64,000 nt of DNA from JAVZJR01 sp037447235 (GTDB taxonomy: Archaea > Micrarchaeota > Micrarchaeia > Anstonellales > Bilamarchaeaceae): the NCBI GenBank assembly GCA_037447235.1, contig JBBIHC010000002.1, forward strand, positions 1-64,000. The letters run 5' to 3'. The position numbers and the translations under genes were made by a program. The notes under the pieces are model-generated. The model did no database searches. It was given only the letters and a program-made list of their open reading frames with translations, and was not told the origin of the DNA. This document shows, piece after piece, positions 41,637-50,583 of this stretch; the stretch's first letter is position 1, and every line of letters starts with the position of its first letter.

Positions 41637-41984
41637 ATGGCTCAAAAGAATGTTGAGAAAGCAAGTGAGCAACCAGCTCAACAAGTTTCCAAGAAGGACC
41701 CATCGATTGCGCTAATATTAGCGTTGGTAGGCGGGCTGATATTTGGAATACTTCCCGGTATAGGGCACATATACATGGGCTTAGCAAGGAAGGGCATTAT
41801 TTACTGCGGAATTTCAATATTGCTCTGGGGCTTGATTGCCGGCGGCTATATAGTGTTGTCTTTTACTGTAGTCGGCATGTTATGCTTCCCAATACTCTTT
41901 ATACCCTATCTGTTCAACTTGGCAGTAGTCTATGACCTATACAAAATAACAAAGGGAGAACAAGAATTTCTCCCTAATTTCTAA
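41637..41984 (+). CDS. TM2-domain-like membrane protein
   Basis: 115 residues from ATG at 41637 (AGGTG about 10 nt upstream). Residues 1-25 are polar. Two or three hydrophobic helices follow, the first with GLIFGILPGIGHIYMGLARKG, the glycine-rich turn typical of TM2 domains, the last ending in YDLYKITKGEQEF. Function of TM2 proteins in archaea is not known. 30 nt after secD, so perhaps in its transcript. Confidence 0.8.
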   Translation: MAQKNVEKASEQPAQQVSKKDPSIALILALVGGLIFGILPGIGHIYMGLARKGIIYCGISILLWGLIAGGYIVLSFTVVGMLCFPILFIPYLFNLAVVYDLYKITKGEQEFLPNF

Positions 41985-42004
41985 AAATGCTGTAAAAACA
42001 GATG

Positions 42005-42442
42005 CTACTTCTGGGTCAGTAAATATGCCGCCCCGCCTATGAAGCCGAGCACGAGCACCATTACAAAATTAATCACAAGACCAATTATAATCCCTGCTAT
42101 GCCAAACATCATGCCAACTCCGCTGCTTACCATGATGCTTTCCATACTGTTGTTCGATAATGCGGTGCTGGCTGTCGATATGCCTACCCCCATGAGCAGG
42201 GTGATGAGGCTTATGAAAAAGCTAACGACCGTGAAAGCAACAGAGAATGCCGCCATCTCTTTTGCAAGCGGAATCCACTCGCCCTTTGCCAGTTTTGCAG
42301 TGGAAGCAACGAAGTATCCTCCGACCAGCATGAGCAACGGGGAAAGGAAACAGTTAATCAAATTCACAAAAGGAATGAACCCTATTAAGCCAAGCACGGC
42401 AGCGATTGCCGCGCCTATAAGAGCACTCTTCAACAATGCCAT
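42005..42442 (-). CDS. Four-helix membrane protein
   Basis: 145 residues, nearly all hydrophobic, with four helices and a Gly/Ala-rich pattern. Short charged loop KLAKGEWIPLAKEM between helices 2 and 3. It resembles the small Yip1/DUF5518-like integral proteins in general character only. Start ATG at 42442, TTTAAA near 42470. Converges with the TM2-like gene. No function assigned. Confidence 0.72.
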   Translation of the reverse strand: MALLKSALIGAAIAAVLGLIGFIPFVNLINCFLSPLLMLVGGYFVASTAKLAKGEWIPLAKEMAAFSVAFTVVSFFISLITLLMGVGISTASTALSNNSMESIMVSSGVGMMFGIAGIIIGLVINFVMVLVLGFIGGAAYLLTQK

Positions 42443-42504
42443 AAGACCACTAATCCAAATTAAATAGAAACTCTTTTAAATATTAATGAAACCATCCGCC
42501 GGGG

Positions 42505-43239
42505 TCAGCCGTACATTCCTCTGCCGCCTGCAGTTTCATCAGCGGCCGGGCCGCGCCTTGATATCCTGGATTTTATTAGCGCCTCTTTTGTGCCCTTTGC
42601 TTCCTTGTCCAGCCGGGCGGTGTTTATCTCAACCCTGAGCAGTTTTGATAGCGCTCTCAGGACCCGCGAAGCGGCATCAGCGTCCAGATACTCTTCTGAT
42701 GATTCGGCAAGCAGGGTAATGACCGGAAAGTTGTTCAGCACCCCTTTTGTCAGAAGCAGGCCGGTTACTCCTGTTGTCGCGCCCTCGCGAATCGGCTTTG
42801 CGACTTTTTTATCCGTTATATCCTTTGTCAGGCTTTTTTGGCTTGCGATTACATAGACCTCGTTTTTCCCTTCTTTGAGCGATATCCCGCCAACGCTTAT
42901 TATCCTCTGCGCCTTGGCTGATTTTGCAAATTCAAAGATTGCGTCTGCAAGCTGCGAAGCAAGCGATAGGGGCACCGACATTTCGGAGAGAATCAGTATT
43001 ATGTTGTATTTTTCCGAATAGTGGAATCTGGCCGGCGGCATCGGCGTGTAATCGTGAATTGCCGCCAACGGCGCGAATTCGTCGCTGGCTATGTAGCCGC
43101 CGAAATCAAGTTTCAGGGCATCAACCATATGCGCTGCCGCCACGCTTCCGACCAGGCCGGTGCCTGGGAAACCGACTATGATGGTTGGCCTGTTCAGGTT
43201 CTCCATGCTTGCCGTCTTCTTGAATTCAACTGATGCCAT
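42505..43239 (-). CDS. PAC2-family (proteasome-assembling chaperone-like) protein
   Basis: 244 residues. PTIIVGFPGTGLVGSVAAAHMV (about 18-39) is the PAC2 hallmark; IASDEFAP, IILILSEM and RIISVGGI follow in order, then GVTGLLLTKG near 160. Archaeal homologues (PbaA/PbaB type) are linked to proteasome assembly, though many have uncertain roles. ATG at 43239 is 24 nt from a TTTAAA box (43261-43266), so leaderless. No proteasome gene in the window. Confidence 0.9.
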   Translation of the reverse strand: MASVEFKKTASMENLNRPTIIVGFPGTGLVGSVAAAHMVDALKLDFGGYIASDEFAPLAAIHDYTPMPPARFHYSEKYNIILILSEMSVPLSLASQLADAIFEFAKSAKAQRIISVGGISLKEGKNEVYVIASQKSLTKDITDKKVAKPIREGATTGVTGLLLTKGVLNNFPVITLLAESSEEYLDADAASRVLRALSKLLRVEINTARLDKEAKGTKEALIKSRISRRGPAADETAGGRGMYG

Positions 43240-43311
43240 GCTTTAATTCCATAGTTTGCATTTAAAACTTTTTGCTTATTTTTAAATGCGCAAAATGAGA
43301 ACAGGGTCAGC

Positions 43312-43821
43312 TCACTTTTTCTTCTTTGCGGCGGGCTGCGGGCCGGAAAATTCCTCAGCCTCCAATTCCGGTTCTTCAGCCGGATTTTCGCCTTCTCCGG
43401 CAGGCGCGACAATTTTCTCCGTCTTCATTCTTTTTGCAATCTTTTGGGCCATCTCGCGCTCCAGCTGTTCGCGCTTGTAGGAATCGTCCTCCAGCTTGCC
43501 GCGGCAATAATAGACGCCGGCAAAGAACATAAGCGCGGAGATCACCGCAAGAAGGGCCGGAAAGCCGATATACAGCGAGGGTAGAATGAGCGAGACAAAT
43601 TCATCCTTGAGTTTGCCGAACTGGGGCGGGGGCGTGACTCCGCATTGCTGCAGTTTGGAATAGTCGTTTGTCGTGACAAAATTTACGATGGCGTTGATGA
43701 TGTCGCTCGCGTATGATATGATCACATAGGCTGAACCGGCAATCACTATAACCCCAAGCAATACGAAAAGATAGCTTATCAGCTTATATCTATTCATAAA
43801 AACCCCCATCATATCATTCAT
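43312..43821 (-). CDS. Two-helix membrane protein with acidic/basic tail
   Basis: 169 residues (161 if ATG at 43797 is used). Helix 1 (about 13-40) and helix 2 (about 85-107) flank an outer loop with TTNDYSKLQQCGVTPPPQ. The cytoplasmic tail is a charged helix, EREMAQKIAKRMKTEK, then a low-complexity Glu/Pro stretch ending in KKKK. Recognised family: none. A single gene. Confidence 0.72.
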   Translation of the reverse strand: MNDMMGVFMNRYKLISYLFVLLGVIVIAGSAYVIISYASDIINAIVNFVTTNDYSKLQQCGVTPPPQFGKLKDEFVSLILPSLYIGFPALLAVISALMFFAGVYYCRGKLEDDSYKREQLEREMAQKIAKRMKTEKIVAPAGEGENPAEEPELEAEEFSGPQPAAKKKK

Positions 43822-43893
43822 TGTGAAGTAAAATAAACCTTTCTGTTGCTGCCGCCCAGTCTCAGGAGAGCGCTTATGGAAAATGCGCCGCGC

Positions 43894-44673
43894 CTATAAA
43901 AGCAAAGAAGGGAGGTCCTTTACCGAGGCGGCCACAATGTCCGGCTTCAGCCGGCTTTTTTTAATGTCTTTTTTCGTTGATATCCCGGTAAGCACGAGCA
44001 CGGAAATCAAACCTGTCTTTTTTGCCAGCATTATGTCCGTGTCCATCGAATCCCCCACGAGGGCTATCACGCTTTTTTTGAGCCCGTGGTCCTTTATCAG
44101 CCAGCTGATGAGCCTTGCTGCGGGTTTTCCTATCAATGTCGGCTTTTGCCCTGCCGCGGCTTCAACGGCACCGACGATTGCGCCTGCACCGGGCATGTTG
44201 CCTTTTTCCACCGGATAATCAGGGTCCTTGTTCGTTGCTATGAATTCAGCGCCTTTTTTGATGAGGATATACGCCTTTGCGATTTTTTCATATGTCACTC
44301 CCCTGTCAAGAGCCACGACCACCGCACGCGGCTTTTTGTCGTCAAAACGAAGGCCGATTTCCTCCATTTCCTTTATGACTTCCCTCTCGGCAACCGCGTA
44401 AAATCCGCTTCCTTTTCCGTATTTTTCAAGTATGTACCTTCCTGCCCCGTAGGCGCTGCTATAGATTTCTTCAGGCTTTGCGCCTATTCCCATCCTTTTA
44501 AGTTTTGCCGCCATCTGCCTTCTGCCGTTTGTGCTGGCATTTGACAGAAAAAATATCCCCGCTCCTTTCTTTCTAAGTGTTTTTATGCAATCTGGCGCGC
44601 CATCTATTGTTTTCTTTCCCCTGTAAAGCGTGCCGTCCAAATCAAAAATGACCGCGCTGATGCGAGTGCCCAT
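43894..44673 (-). CDS. HAD-IIA family phosphatase, NagD-like
   Basis: 259 residues. Motif I FDLDGTLYRG (about 10-19), motif II LSNASTNGRRQ (about 43-53), a C2 cap (about 75-185) and motif IV VGDSMDTDIMLAKK (about 208-221) with the preceding LIGKPA. This is the p-nitrophenylphosphatase/NagD group acting on nucleotides or sugar phosphates. Divergent from dph6 with only 30 nt between the two starts, so the promoters overlap. Confidence 0.93.
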   Translation of the reverse strand: MGTRISAVIFDLDGTLYRGKKTIDGAPDCIKTLRKKGAGIFFLSNASTNGRRQMAAKLKRMGIGAKPEEIYSSAYGAGRYILEKYGKGSGFYAVAEREVIKEMEEIGLRFDDKKPRAVVVALDRGVTYEKIAKAYILIKKGAEFIATNKDPDYPVEKGNMPGAGAIVGAVEAAAGQKPTLIGKPAARLISWLIKDHGLKKSVIALVGDSMDTDIMLAKKTGLISVLVLTGISTKKDIKKSRLKPDIVAASVKDLPSLLL

Positions 44674-44703
44674 ATTTTAATCTTTTCCCGTAAAAATAAA
44701 AAT

Positions 44704-45336
44704 ATGCGTGTTGTTTGCCTGTTTTCGGGCGGCAAGGACAGCACATACGCAGCGCAATGGGCGGTCCGGCAGGGCTACGAAACAGTTTTGCTGAACATAA
44801 GGCCAGAGCCGTACAGCATGATGTTCCACCACCAGAATGTCAAATGGACCGGAATGCAGGCAGAATCCATGGGGCTGGAATACCACTATGCTGAGGTCAA
44901 TGAAAAAAACTGGGGGGCGGTGGTTGAAGACTGCCTGAAAAGCCTGGATGCCGGGGCTCTGGTGAGCGGCGCGGTTGCAAGCAATTACCAAAAAACAAGG
45001 CTGGATAAAATCGCAGGGCGGCTTGGCATAAAAAGCCACGCGCCCCTATGGCACGCCGGCAGGGAAGTGTTTGCCGAAATGGTAGGTACGATGGAGATAT
45101 ACATAACCGGGGTGTCCGCGGCAGGGATGACAAAAGATATGCTCGGCAGGCGGCTGGGGGCAGATTTTGTTCATCCAGAATATGTCCATCTTTTTTTTGA
45201 GGGTGGCGAGGCGGAAACTTTCGTTGCCGATGCGCCTTTGTTCAAGAAAAGGATACTCATAGAAAAATGGGATATCAGCTGGGACGGGGTGCGGGGAAGC
45301 GCTGAGATAAAATCCGCAAGGCTGGTTGGTAAATAA
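44704..45336 (+). CDS. dph6: Diphthine-ammonia ligase family, PP-loop ATPase
   Basis: 210 residues. PP-loop SGGKDSTYAA (8-17) followed by the conserved VSGAVASNYQKTRLD (about 97-111) and FFEGGEAETFVADAPLF (about 163-179), the marks of the Dph6/MJ0570 family, which finishes diphthamide on elongation factor 2. Short leader: ATG at 44704. No other diphthamide gene nearby. Good confidence in family; the role is by homology. Confidence 0.9.
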   Translation: MRVVCLFSGGKDSTYAAQWAVRQGYETVLLNIRPEPYSMMFHHQNVKWTGMQAESMGLEYHYAEVNEKNWGAVVEDCLKSLDAGALVSGAVASNYQKTRLDKIAGRLGIKSHAPLWHAGREVFAEMVGTMEIYITGVSAAGMTKDMLGRRLGADFVHPEYVHLFFEGGEAETFVADAPLFKKRILIEKWDISWDGVRGSAEIKSARLVGK

Positions 45337-45354
45337 CGGATTTGACACGCGTTT

Positions 45355-46332
45355 TTATGCTATCTTCGCCTTTTTTTCTCCGCAACTCACCACAACGCCC
45401 TTTTCAGAAGTTATCTTGCCCATGATTTCGGCATTTGTATCGTATTTTTTTGCTATGTTGATGATGGTTCCTGCCCTGTCCTCCGGCAGTATCACCACCA
45501 TTCCGACGCCCATGTTGAATGTTTTTGCCATATTCTCAAATTCAACATGTTTTGACAGTTCATTGAATATGCCTTCTGGCTTTGGCAATTCTATGTGATA
45601 ACCGGCATTGGAGTTGAGTCGCATGAGTTTTGAAAATGCGCCGCCGGTTATGTGCGCTATTCCGTGAATGTCGCACACATCTATCATCTCAAGCACGGCG
45701 TTTACATAAATCCTTGTCGGTTTCAGCATTTCCTCCTTCCATTCTTTCGAGGTCAGGACTTTTCTGGCCAGCGTGTATCCATTGCTGTGAAGGCCGCTGC
45801 TCTCAAGCCCTATTATCACATCATTGGCTGTTATGTCGTTTCCGTATATCTGCTTCTTTATCCTGCCAACAACGGTAAAAGCAAGGTCGAAAGGTTTCGC
45901 CCCGCCTTTTATTATGTCCGGCATTATGGCGGTTTCTCCGCCGACAATTGCGCAGTTGCTTTCCTCTGCGCCTTTCACAAGGCCCTTCGTTATCTCTTCC
46001 ACAAGCACGGCATCCTCGTTTGCCAGCGCCAGATAATCTACGCCGACCAGCGGCTCCCCGCCAACGCAGACGATGTCATTCACTGACATTGCCACGGCGT
46101 CTATGCCTATGGTGTCATATCTTTCAAGCTCCTGTGCGACAAGCACTTTCGTGCCGACGCCATCCGTGTGTATGACAAGCACATCGTTTCCGCAGCGAAA
46201 CACGCCTCCGTAATGGCCGAAGACAGGCAGCGGCTCGCCGAACCCTTTTCTGAAAGAAAAAGTTTTCTTTATGCCCTCCCAGATGCTGCCGTGCATTTTT
46301 TTCACTTTGGAGAGGTCTATTTGATACTCCAT
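45355..46332 (-). CDS. purM: Phosphoribosylformylglycinamidine cyclo-ligase
   Basis: AIR synthase of purine synthesis, using ATP. 325 residues. HTDGVGTKVLVAQEL (near 53-67), DAVAMSVNDIVCVGGEPL (near 78-95), the GGETA loop (near 138) and GLESSGLHSNGYTLAR (near 178), ending with HITGGAF (about 240) and GMVVILPE. All the substrate motifs are intact. Its box, AAATATTTAA around 46352-46361, is about 24 nt from the ATG at 46332 and also suits the divergent gene. Isolated from other pur genes. Confidence 0.96.
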   Translation of the reverse strand: MEYQIDLSKVKKMHGSIWEGIKKTFSFRKGFGEPLPVFGHYGGVFRCGNDVLVIHTDGVGTKVLVAQELERYDTIGIDAVAMSVNDIVCVGGEPLVGVDYLALANEDAVLVEEITKGLVKGAEESNCAIVGGETAIMPDIIKGGAKPFDLAFTVVGRIKKQIYGNDITANDVIIGLESSGLHSNGYTLARKVLTSKEWKEEMLKPTRIYVNAVLEMIDVCDIHGIAHITGGAFSKLMRLNSNAGYHIELPKPEGIFNELSKHVEFENMAKTFNMGVGMVVILPEDRAGTIINIAKKYDTNAEIMGKITSEKGVVVSCGEKKAKIA

Positions 46333-46393
46333 GTTTTTTAGTGCATACTAAAAATATTTAATAATGTTGTTTGTTTAAGTACCTTTGGTGCTT

Positions 46394-46837
46394 ATGAGGG
46401 TTTATTCATTTGCCGAGTTTGCCGGGAGGGTGCTGGCTGCCGCAAAAAATGGAGGGCTTGGCCAGAAAGACCTGAAAAAACTCGAGAGGCTTCTGGTGAA
46501 AGACGGAAAAAGGAACAAGGTGCTGGCGAGCGGTCTTGTTTCGGCAATGAGGGTCGGCGGCACCAAAGAGGTAAAGAAACTCGGGCAGATATTCGAGCGG
46601 GCAAGCGAGCGGATAGCCGCCGGAAAGCCGCCGTTTACCGAAACAGAAGCCGCATTTCTCCGTTCCACGCTGAAAAATGCCGGCATTTCGGAGAAGACCG
46701 CACGATGGGTGCGAAGGAATGTTGATGAGCTGCTGGCAGACGAAATAAAGGAATTTGCAGAAGAGGGGGTTGTCGGCACAAGCGTCGTGCCGACCAAAAA
46801 AACCTGGGAAGGAAAGAAAAAACTCGCCTTAAGGTGA
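46394..46837 (+). CDS. Hypothetical basic helical protein
   Basis: 147 residues from ATG at 46394 with GGTG six nt upstream. Mostly helical, with many Lys/Arg: a first repeat-like half (residues 5-75) and a second (80-130) that could form an all-helical bundle; tail KTWEGKKKLALR. No family known to me. The stop lies in the Shine-Dalgarno of the next gene (AGGTGAGG), so coupled. Confidence 0.7.
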   Translation: MRVYSFAEFAGRVLAAAKNGGLGQKDLKKLERLLVKDGKRNKVLASGLVSAMRVGGTKEVKKLGQIFERASERIAAGKPPFTETEAAFLRSTLKNAGISEKTARWVRRNVDELLADEIKEFAEEGVVGTSVVPTKKTWEGKKKLALR

Positions 46838-46841
46838 GGGC

Positions 46842-47348
46842 TTGAAGATAAAACTGACGCCGGAGCTTGCCTATGTCATCGGGCTCTGGAGAAAAAGGCG
46901 CTCTTTTGAGGGGCTTGGCATACACGCTGAGCAGAAGCTTTTGGAAATTTTCTCGCAACAGGTGCTTGCCCAGAAACTCACGGCGCCGGAAAAACTCCTT
47001 GCGGACGGCAAGAGGGTGTATTTTTACCATACCGCATACAAGAAATTTTTTGGCGAGGTTGAAAAGGAGCAGCTTGAGAGGTTCAAGTACCTAAACGAGT
47101 ATGCCGCCAATTATCTGGCCGGCCTTTTTGACGCAGTGGGCGAAATTGACGAAAAGGGCGTTGTTTCCCTTTCCAAGCTTAACAGCGAAGACGAACTCAT
47201 GCTGCTGCGCCTTGGATTCAAGACAAAAAGAAAAAAGGAAAAGTGCATAATAGAGAAGCCGCTGGTATTTCTGGCATTCATAAAAAACTATGTAAGGGCC
47301 TCAAAGGACCAGAAGGCATTTGATTTGATTGAAAAATTAAGAAAATAG
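46842..47348 (+). CDS. LAGLIDADG-fold protein, probably domesticated
   Basis: 168 residues from a TTG at 46842 (GGTGAG at 46833-46838). Residues 90-103 read YLAGLFDAVGEID, a variant of the LAGLIDADG helix, and the start TPELAYVIGLWRK resembles the first such helix of homing endonucleases. The catalytic aspartate position retains D or E in only part. It is a free-standing gene, not embedded in an intron or intein. Could bind nucleic acid without cleaving. Coupled to the upstream basic protein. The fold call is from motif only. Confidence 0.6.
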   Translation: MKIKLTPELAYVIGLWRKRRSFEGLGIHAEQKLLEIFSQQVLAQKLTAPEKLLADGKRVYFYHTAYKKFFGEVEKEQLERFKYLNEYAANYLAGLFDAVGEIDEKGVVSLSKLNSEDELMLLRLGFKTKRKKEKCIIEKPLVFLAFIKNYVRASKDQKAFDLIEKLRK

Positions 47349-47359
47349 GGAGGGCAGGG

Positions 47360-47473
47360 CTAGAGCTCGCCCACTCTTCGTTTTATCTTTCTCTTCAATC
47401 TTCTTCTCTTTTTCTTTACCCACTTCCAGCGCATCTTGTTCTTCTTTTTCCATTTTCGCGGCTTTGAACCCAT
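47360..47473 (-). CDS. Ribosomal protein eL41-like basic peptide
   Basis: 37 codons from ATG at 47473, or 24 from the internal ATG at 47434. The C-terminal 24 residues, MRWKWVKKKRRRLKRKIK and a short tail, match the plan of eL41 (MR-x-KW-x-KK-x-RRLKRK), a 25-residue helix at the subunit interface of eukaryotic and some archaeal ribosomes. It has a promoter-like TTTTTAAAA at 47525-47533 and a small palindrome TAGTGACACTA at 47502-47512 near the expected start. No other ribosomal gene is near. Confidence 0.65.
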   Translation of the reverse strand: MGSKPRKWKKKNKMRWKWVKKKRRRLKRKIKRRVGEL

Positions 47474-47547
47474 CTTATCCCCCGCAATAAACGCAATATG
47501 GTAGTGACACTATTGTTTGGCACATTTTTAAAAGTATGCTGGCTTGT

Positions 47548-47781
47548 TCATTTTTTTCTTTCGGTGATAAGCAGGCCGTCTATTATGCCGTAGGCATAAT
47601 TGGCAGCCCCGAAGCCGCTGAAATAGTCGCCGGTTGCCAGAAAGTGCTCGGCATCGCTTAGATAGTTTTTTGCCCACTCATAAGCTTCCTTGTATTTCCT
47701 TTCCAGGCCGGCTTCCCTGAATTCCCCCAATATGCGTTTTAGTTTTTCCACATCCTTTTCAGCCCGTTCTTTTTGGTCCAT
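47548..47781 (-). CDS. DUF357 family protein
   Basis: 77 residues from ATG at 47781, with GAGGTG nine nt upstream. Two helices: KERAEKDVEKLKRILGEF and YKEAYEWAKNYLSDAEHFLATGDYFSGFGAANYAYGIIDGLL, the latter holding the family's A-x-x-YxxDAxxF...GD...A...YAxGxxD pattern. Archaeal DUF357 proteins have no known function. The helicase stop precedes by about 13 nt, so it is probably the last gene of that transcript. Confidence 0.82.
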   Translation of the reverse strand: MDQKERAEKDVEKLKRILGEFREAGLERKYKEAYEWAKNYLSDAEHFLATGDYFSGFGAANYAYGIIDGLLITERKK

Positions 47782-47794
47782 GGCAGGCATCACC

Positions 47795-50332
47795 TCATAT
47801 CTTCCAGTATTTTTTTGTCTTAACAAAATTTTTCTGCGCTTCAATCAGGTCAAGGTAAAACGCCTCCTCGCTTTTGTGCAGGCGGCGAAGGATCCTTTTT
47901 GCCGTTTTCACGCCTATTCCGTAAACCGCGAGCGCAACAAGCGCCTTTTTCCCGTAATTTCTTATCAGCTCTGCGCTTGTTTCGGTTTCCTCAGCCGATT
48001 TGCTTTTCAGCCCGAGCGATTTTTTCCCGCAGCGCGGGCATCTGAATTCCTCCTCCGCGCCGCCCAGATAGACGAACCTTGTTGCGCTGCATTCAAGGCA
48101 GACGAGCTCCATTGTTTTTGAAAGCGCCCTCTCTTTCATCGCGGCGATTATTCTTTCCCTGGGCTCAAAGATTCCTATCGCCTCTCTCGCGGATACCCTG
48201 TTAATGCCGATTAGTGCAAAGAAGCTCGGTTCTTTCCGCTCGTCAAGCAGAAACGCGACCTCCTTTTTTCTGATCCTGTCAAGCAATTTTTGCGCGCCGT
48301 CGGCATCAAAATACCTGAAGAATACCGAGCGGAGCGTTTCCTCGTAGATAACAGAATACCTGAGCGCATCTATCAGCCTGTGGCTTGCCGCCGCATCTTC
48401 CTCTATCAGCCCGAACATCCTGGCGACATGGCTGAACTTGAACTTAAGCAGGTTGGACTTGACAAGGCTCTCTTCAAGCTTTCTTCTTGCATTCCCGCAA
48501 CCCAGGAGGATCTCATTCAGTTTTTTTGGGTCAAGCGGGTACGGCAGTTTTATCATTATGCGGTACGGGTCAGCCACTGCGCGCACGCTTTCCCCGATTC
48601 TTTCAGATATCGCGTATGCGAATATCCGCCCGAGCGTTTCGTTTATCCTGCTCCCGAAGCACGAATGTACGACCACTATCTCCCCTATGGCTTCGGTGAT
48701 TATCGTTTTGTCGTCCGGGATTGGCCGCTCTTTTCTTCTTAACCTCCTCAACGCCCCTGCCTGTTGGGCAACTTCTTCGTCAACAGGTATGTCTTCCCCG
48801 ACCCAGGATGGTATCACTATGTCAATTGCGGTTCCGGGCGTTGCTTTTACCTCCTCATCGTTTATGTCAAGAACTTCCCAGACCTGGCCCTTGGAGAGGA
48901 AGTTGTCCCCGACCGCCAGATTGCCCACGAATTCCTCGTCAAGTGACGCTATTCTCCTGTTTGAGGCGGAGTCAACAAGCAAAAATTTCTTGGTTTTGGG
49001 GATGGTGCTGAGGTATTTGTAATAATAATCCCTTGCCCTGTTCCTTATTTTCAATGTTCCGTCCTGGTTGAAAAACAGCAGGTCTTCGGCGTGAAGCTGC
49101 AGCAATACCGCTTTGAGCTTGTCAATGCCTATTCCGTAAGCAGCTGACTTGCCCAATATTTCGTCAATTTTCTCAAAGTGCATCCTGTAGTTTTCGAGAA
49201 GAAGCCCTATCGCCTGATGCGCGATGACATCCAGCGCCCCCCTCTCAATGCTCTTTTTTTCCATCCAGCCGTTTCCGGCAAGCGAGACTATCGCTTCCGC
49301 TTCAAGGTAATCGTCAAAATCCGTTGGGAAAAGCACGCCGCGCGGCACTGCCTTTACTGAGTGGCCGGAACGGCCTACGCGCTGTATCAGCCTGAAAACC
49401 TGCCGCGGCGAGCCGTACTGCACTACAAGTTCAACATCGCCTATGTCTATGCCGAGTTCAAGCGAGGAAGTGCAGACCAGCGATTTTATGCTGCCGCTCT
49501 TGAAGCCGTCTTCCGCTGCTATCCTGACCTCTTTTGACAGCGAGCCGTGATGGACCTCAACCGGCGCGCCGCTGCTCTTGAGCCAGTTTCCGACTTCCTC
49601 GGCAGTGCTGCGCGTGTTTACGAAGAGCAGCGCGCGTTTGCTTTCCACGAGCTTCTTTATTTTCTGCAGCCTTTTCTCGCGGTCGGTTTCATAGACTATA
49701 TCGAACTCGAATTTCTTTTTTGCGTCCGTCTCGGCGACTACATAATCCCTCTTCCCGAAAAGAAGCTCCGCGCCCTCGTGCGGGTTGGGCAGCGTGGCGC
49801 TTATCCCTATCCTGCTGAACGAGGCGGCCATCGCAAGGCGCTCCAGGGAGAGCGAAAGCTGCGCCCCTCTTTTGTTGTCCAGGATGTCGTGCAGTTCGTC
49901 AACTATCACGTATTTAACATTTCTAAGATGCCTTCTCATTACAGGGGCGACGAGCAGCGCCTGGAGCGATTCTATGGTGGTCAGGACTATCTGCGGCGGA
50001 TTTTTCCTCTGCCTTGCCCTTTCCGAAATCGTGGTGTCGCCGTGCCTGATGTCGCTGCTGATGCCGTAAATCGAGCACCATTCCTTGAAGCGCTTCAGGA
50101 GGTCCCTGTTCAGGCTTCTCAGCGGGGTTATGTACAGGGCCGCGATGCCATTCTGTTTCCTGATGCCTGACAGCACCGGCAGGAGGGCGGCTTCTGTCTT
50201 GCCGTAACCGGTCGGCGCTATGATTAGTATGTTTTTGCCGGCGGCTATCTCCGGAATCGCCTTTTCCTGTATGTCGGTCAAGGAGCCGAATCGCTGGGAG
50301 AGCAGCTCTGCTGGGCTTTTGTCCATAATCAT
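47795..50332 (-). CDS. Lhr-like superfamily 2 helicase
   Basis: About 845 residues. Motif I APTGYGKTEAA (about 38-48), Ia TPLRSLNRDL, II VDELHDIL (about 140), III SATLPNP, then helicase domain 2 with LVCTSSLELGIDIG and QRVGRSGH. These match Lhr-type DNA/RNA helicases. A winged-helix and Lhr-specific C-terminal domain follow, with a zinc-binding pair CLECSA/CPRCGK near 775-800. HhH-like KRILRRLHKSEEAFY closes the protein. Start overlaps the DUF167 stop (ATGA). A role in repair or recombination is likely. Confidence 0.92.
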   Translation of the reverse strand: MIMDKSPAELLSQRFGSLTDIQEKAIPEIAAGKNILIIAPTGYGKTEAALLPVLSGIRKQNGIAALYITPLRSLNRDLLKRFKEWCSIYGISSDIRHGDTTISERARQRKNPPQIVLTTIESLQALLVAPVMRRHLRNVKYVIVDELHDILDNKRGAQLSLSLERLAMAASFSRIGISATLPNPHEGAELLFGKRDYVVAETDAKKKFEFDIVYETDREKRLQKIKKLVESKRALLFVNTRSTAEEVGNWLKSSGAPVEVHHGSLSKEVRIAAEDGFKSGSIKSLVCTSSLELGIDIGDVELVVQYGSPRQVFRLIQRVGRSGHSVKAVPRGVLFPTDFDDYLEAEAIVSLAGNGWMEKKSIERGALDVIAHQAIGLLLENYRMHFEKIDEILGKSAAYGIGIDKLKAVLLQLHAEDLLFFNQDGTLKIRNRARDYYYKYLSTIPKTKKFLLVDSASNRRIASLDEEFVGNLAVGDNFLSKGQVWEVLDINDEEVKATPGTAIDIVIPSWVGEDIPVDEEVAQQAGALRRLRRKERPIPDDKTIITEAIGEIVVVHSCFGSRINETLGRIFAYAISERIGESVRAVADPYRIMIKLPYPLDPKKLNEILLGCGNARRKLEESLVKSNLLKFKFSHVARMFGLIEEDAAASHRLIDALRYSVIYEETLRSVFFRYFDADGAQKLLDRIRKKEVAFLLDERKEPSFFALIGINRVSAREAIGIFEPRERIIAAMKERALSKTMELVCLECSATRFVYLGGAEEEFRCPRCGKKSLGLKSKSAEETETSAELIRNYGKKALVALAVYGIGVKTAKRILRRLHKSEEAFYLDLIEAQKNFVKTKKYWKI

Positions 50333-50583
50333 TTTTTGGAAAATCGCCTTATTATTTCTTCCCATTCTTCCTTTTCTATATCAATATCCAATGTCTTGCG
50401 CCTTGATTTGAATCCTGACACTATGCGGACGCTGGCTCTCGTCAGCCTTTCCAGGCTTTTTATGAGCTCCGCGTTCGCCCTGTTCTTCTCTGCTTCTTCA
50501 GTCAGCCATATCCTTATCCTGCCGTCCTGCCGCGTTATGGCGAATCTGGGCGAGCGCGGCATTACCATGACATCAATCAGCAT
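50329..50583 (-). CDS. DUF167 (UPF0235/YggU-like) protein
   Basis: 84 residues. RIRIWLTEEAEKNRANAELI (about 23-42) and SVRIVSGFKSRRKTLDI (about 52-68) are the DUF167 signature, with a KANxxLI-like helix followed by a strand-loop. Function unknown. Coupled on both sides: its start overlaps the thioredoxin-fold gene stop and its stop overlaps the helicase start. Confidence 0.87.
   Translation of the reverse strand: MLIDVMVMPRSPRFAITRQDGRIRIWLTEEAEKNRANAELIKSLERLTRASVRIVSGFKSRRKTLDIDIEKEEWEEIIRRFSKK

Noticed and set aside
46842..47348. Active homing endonuclease or intein
   Set aside because: Only one clear LAGLIDADG helix, altered at key positions. No host gene is interrupted and no intron or intein borders are seen.
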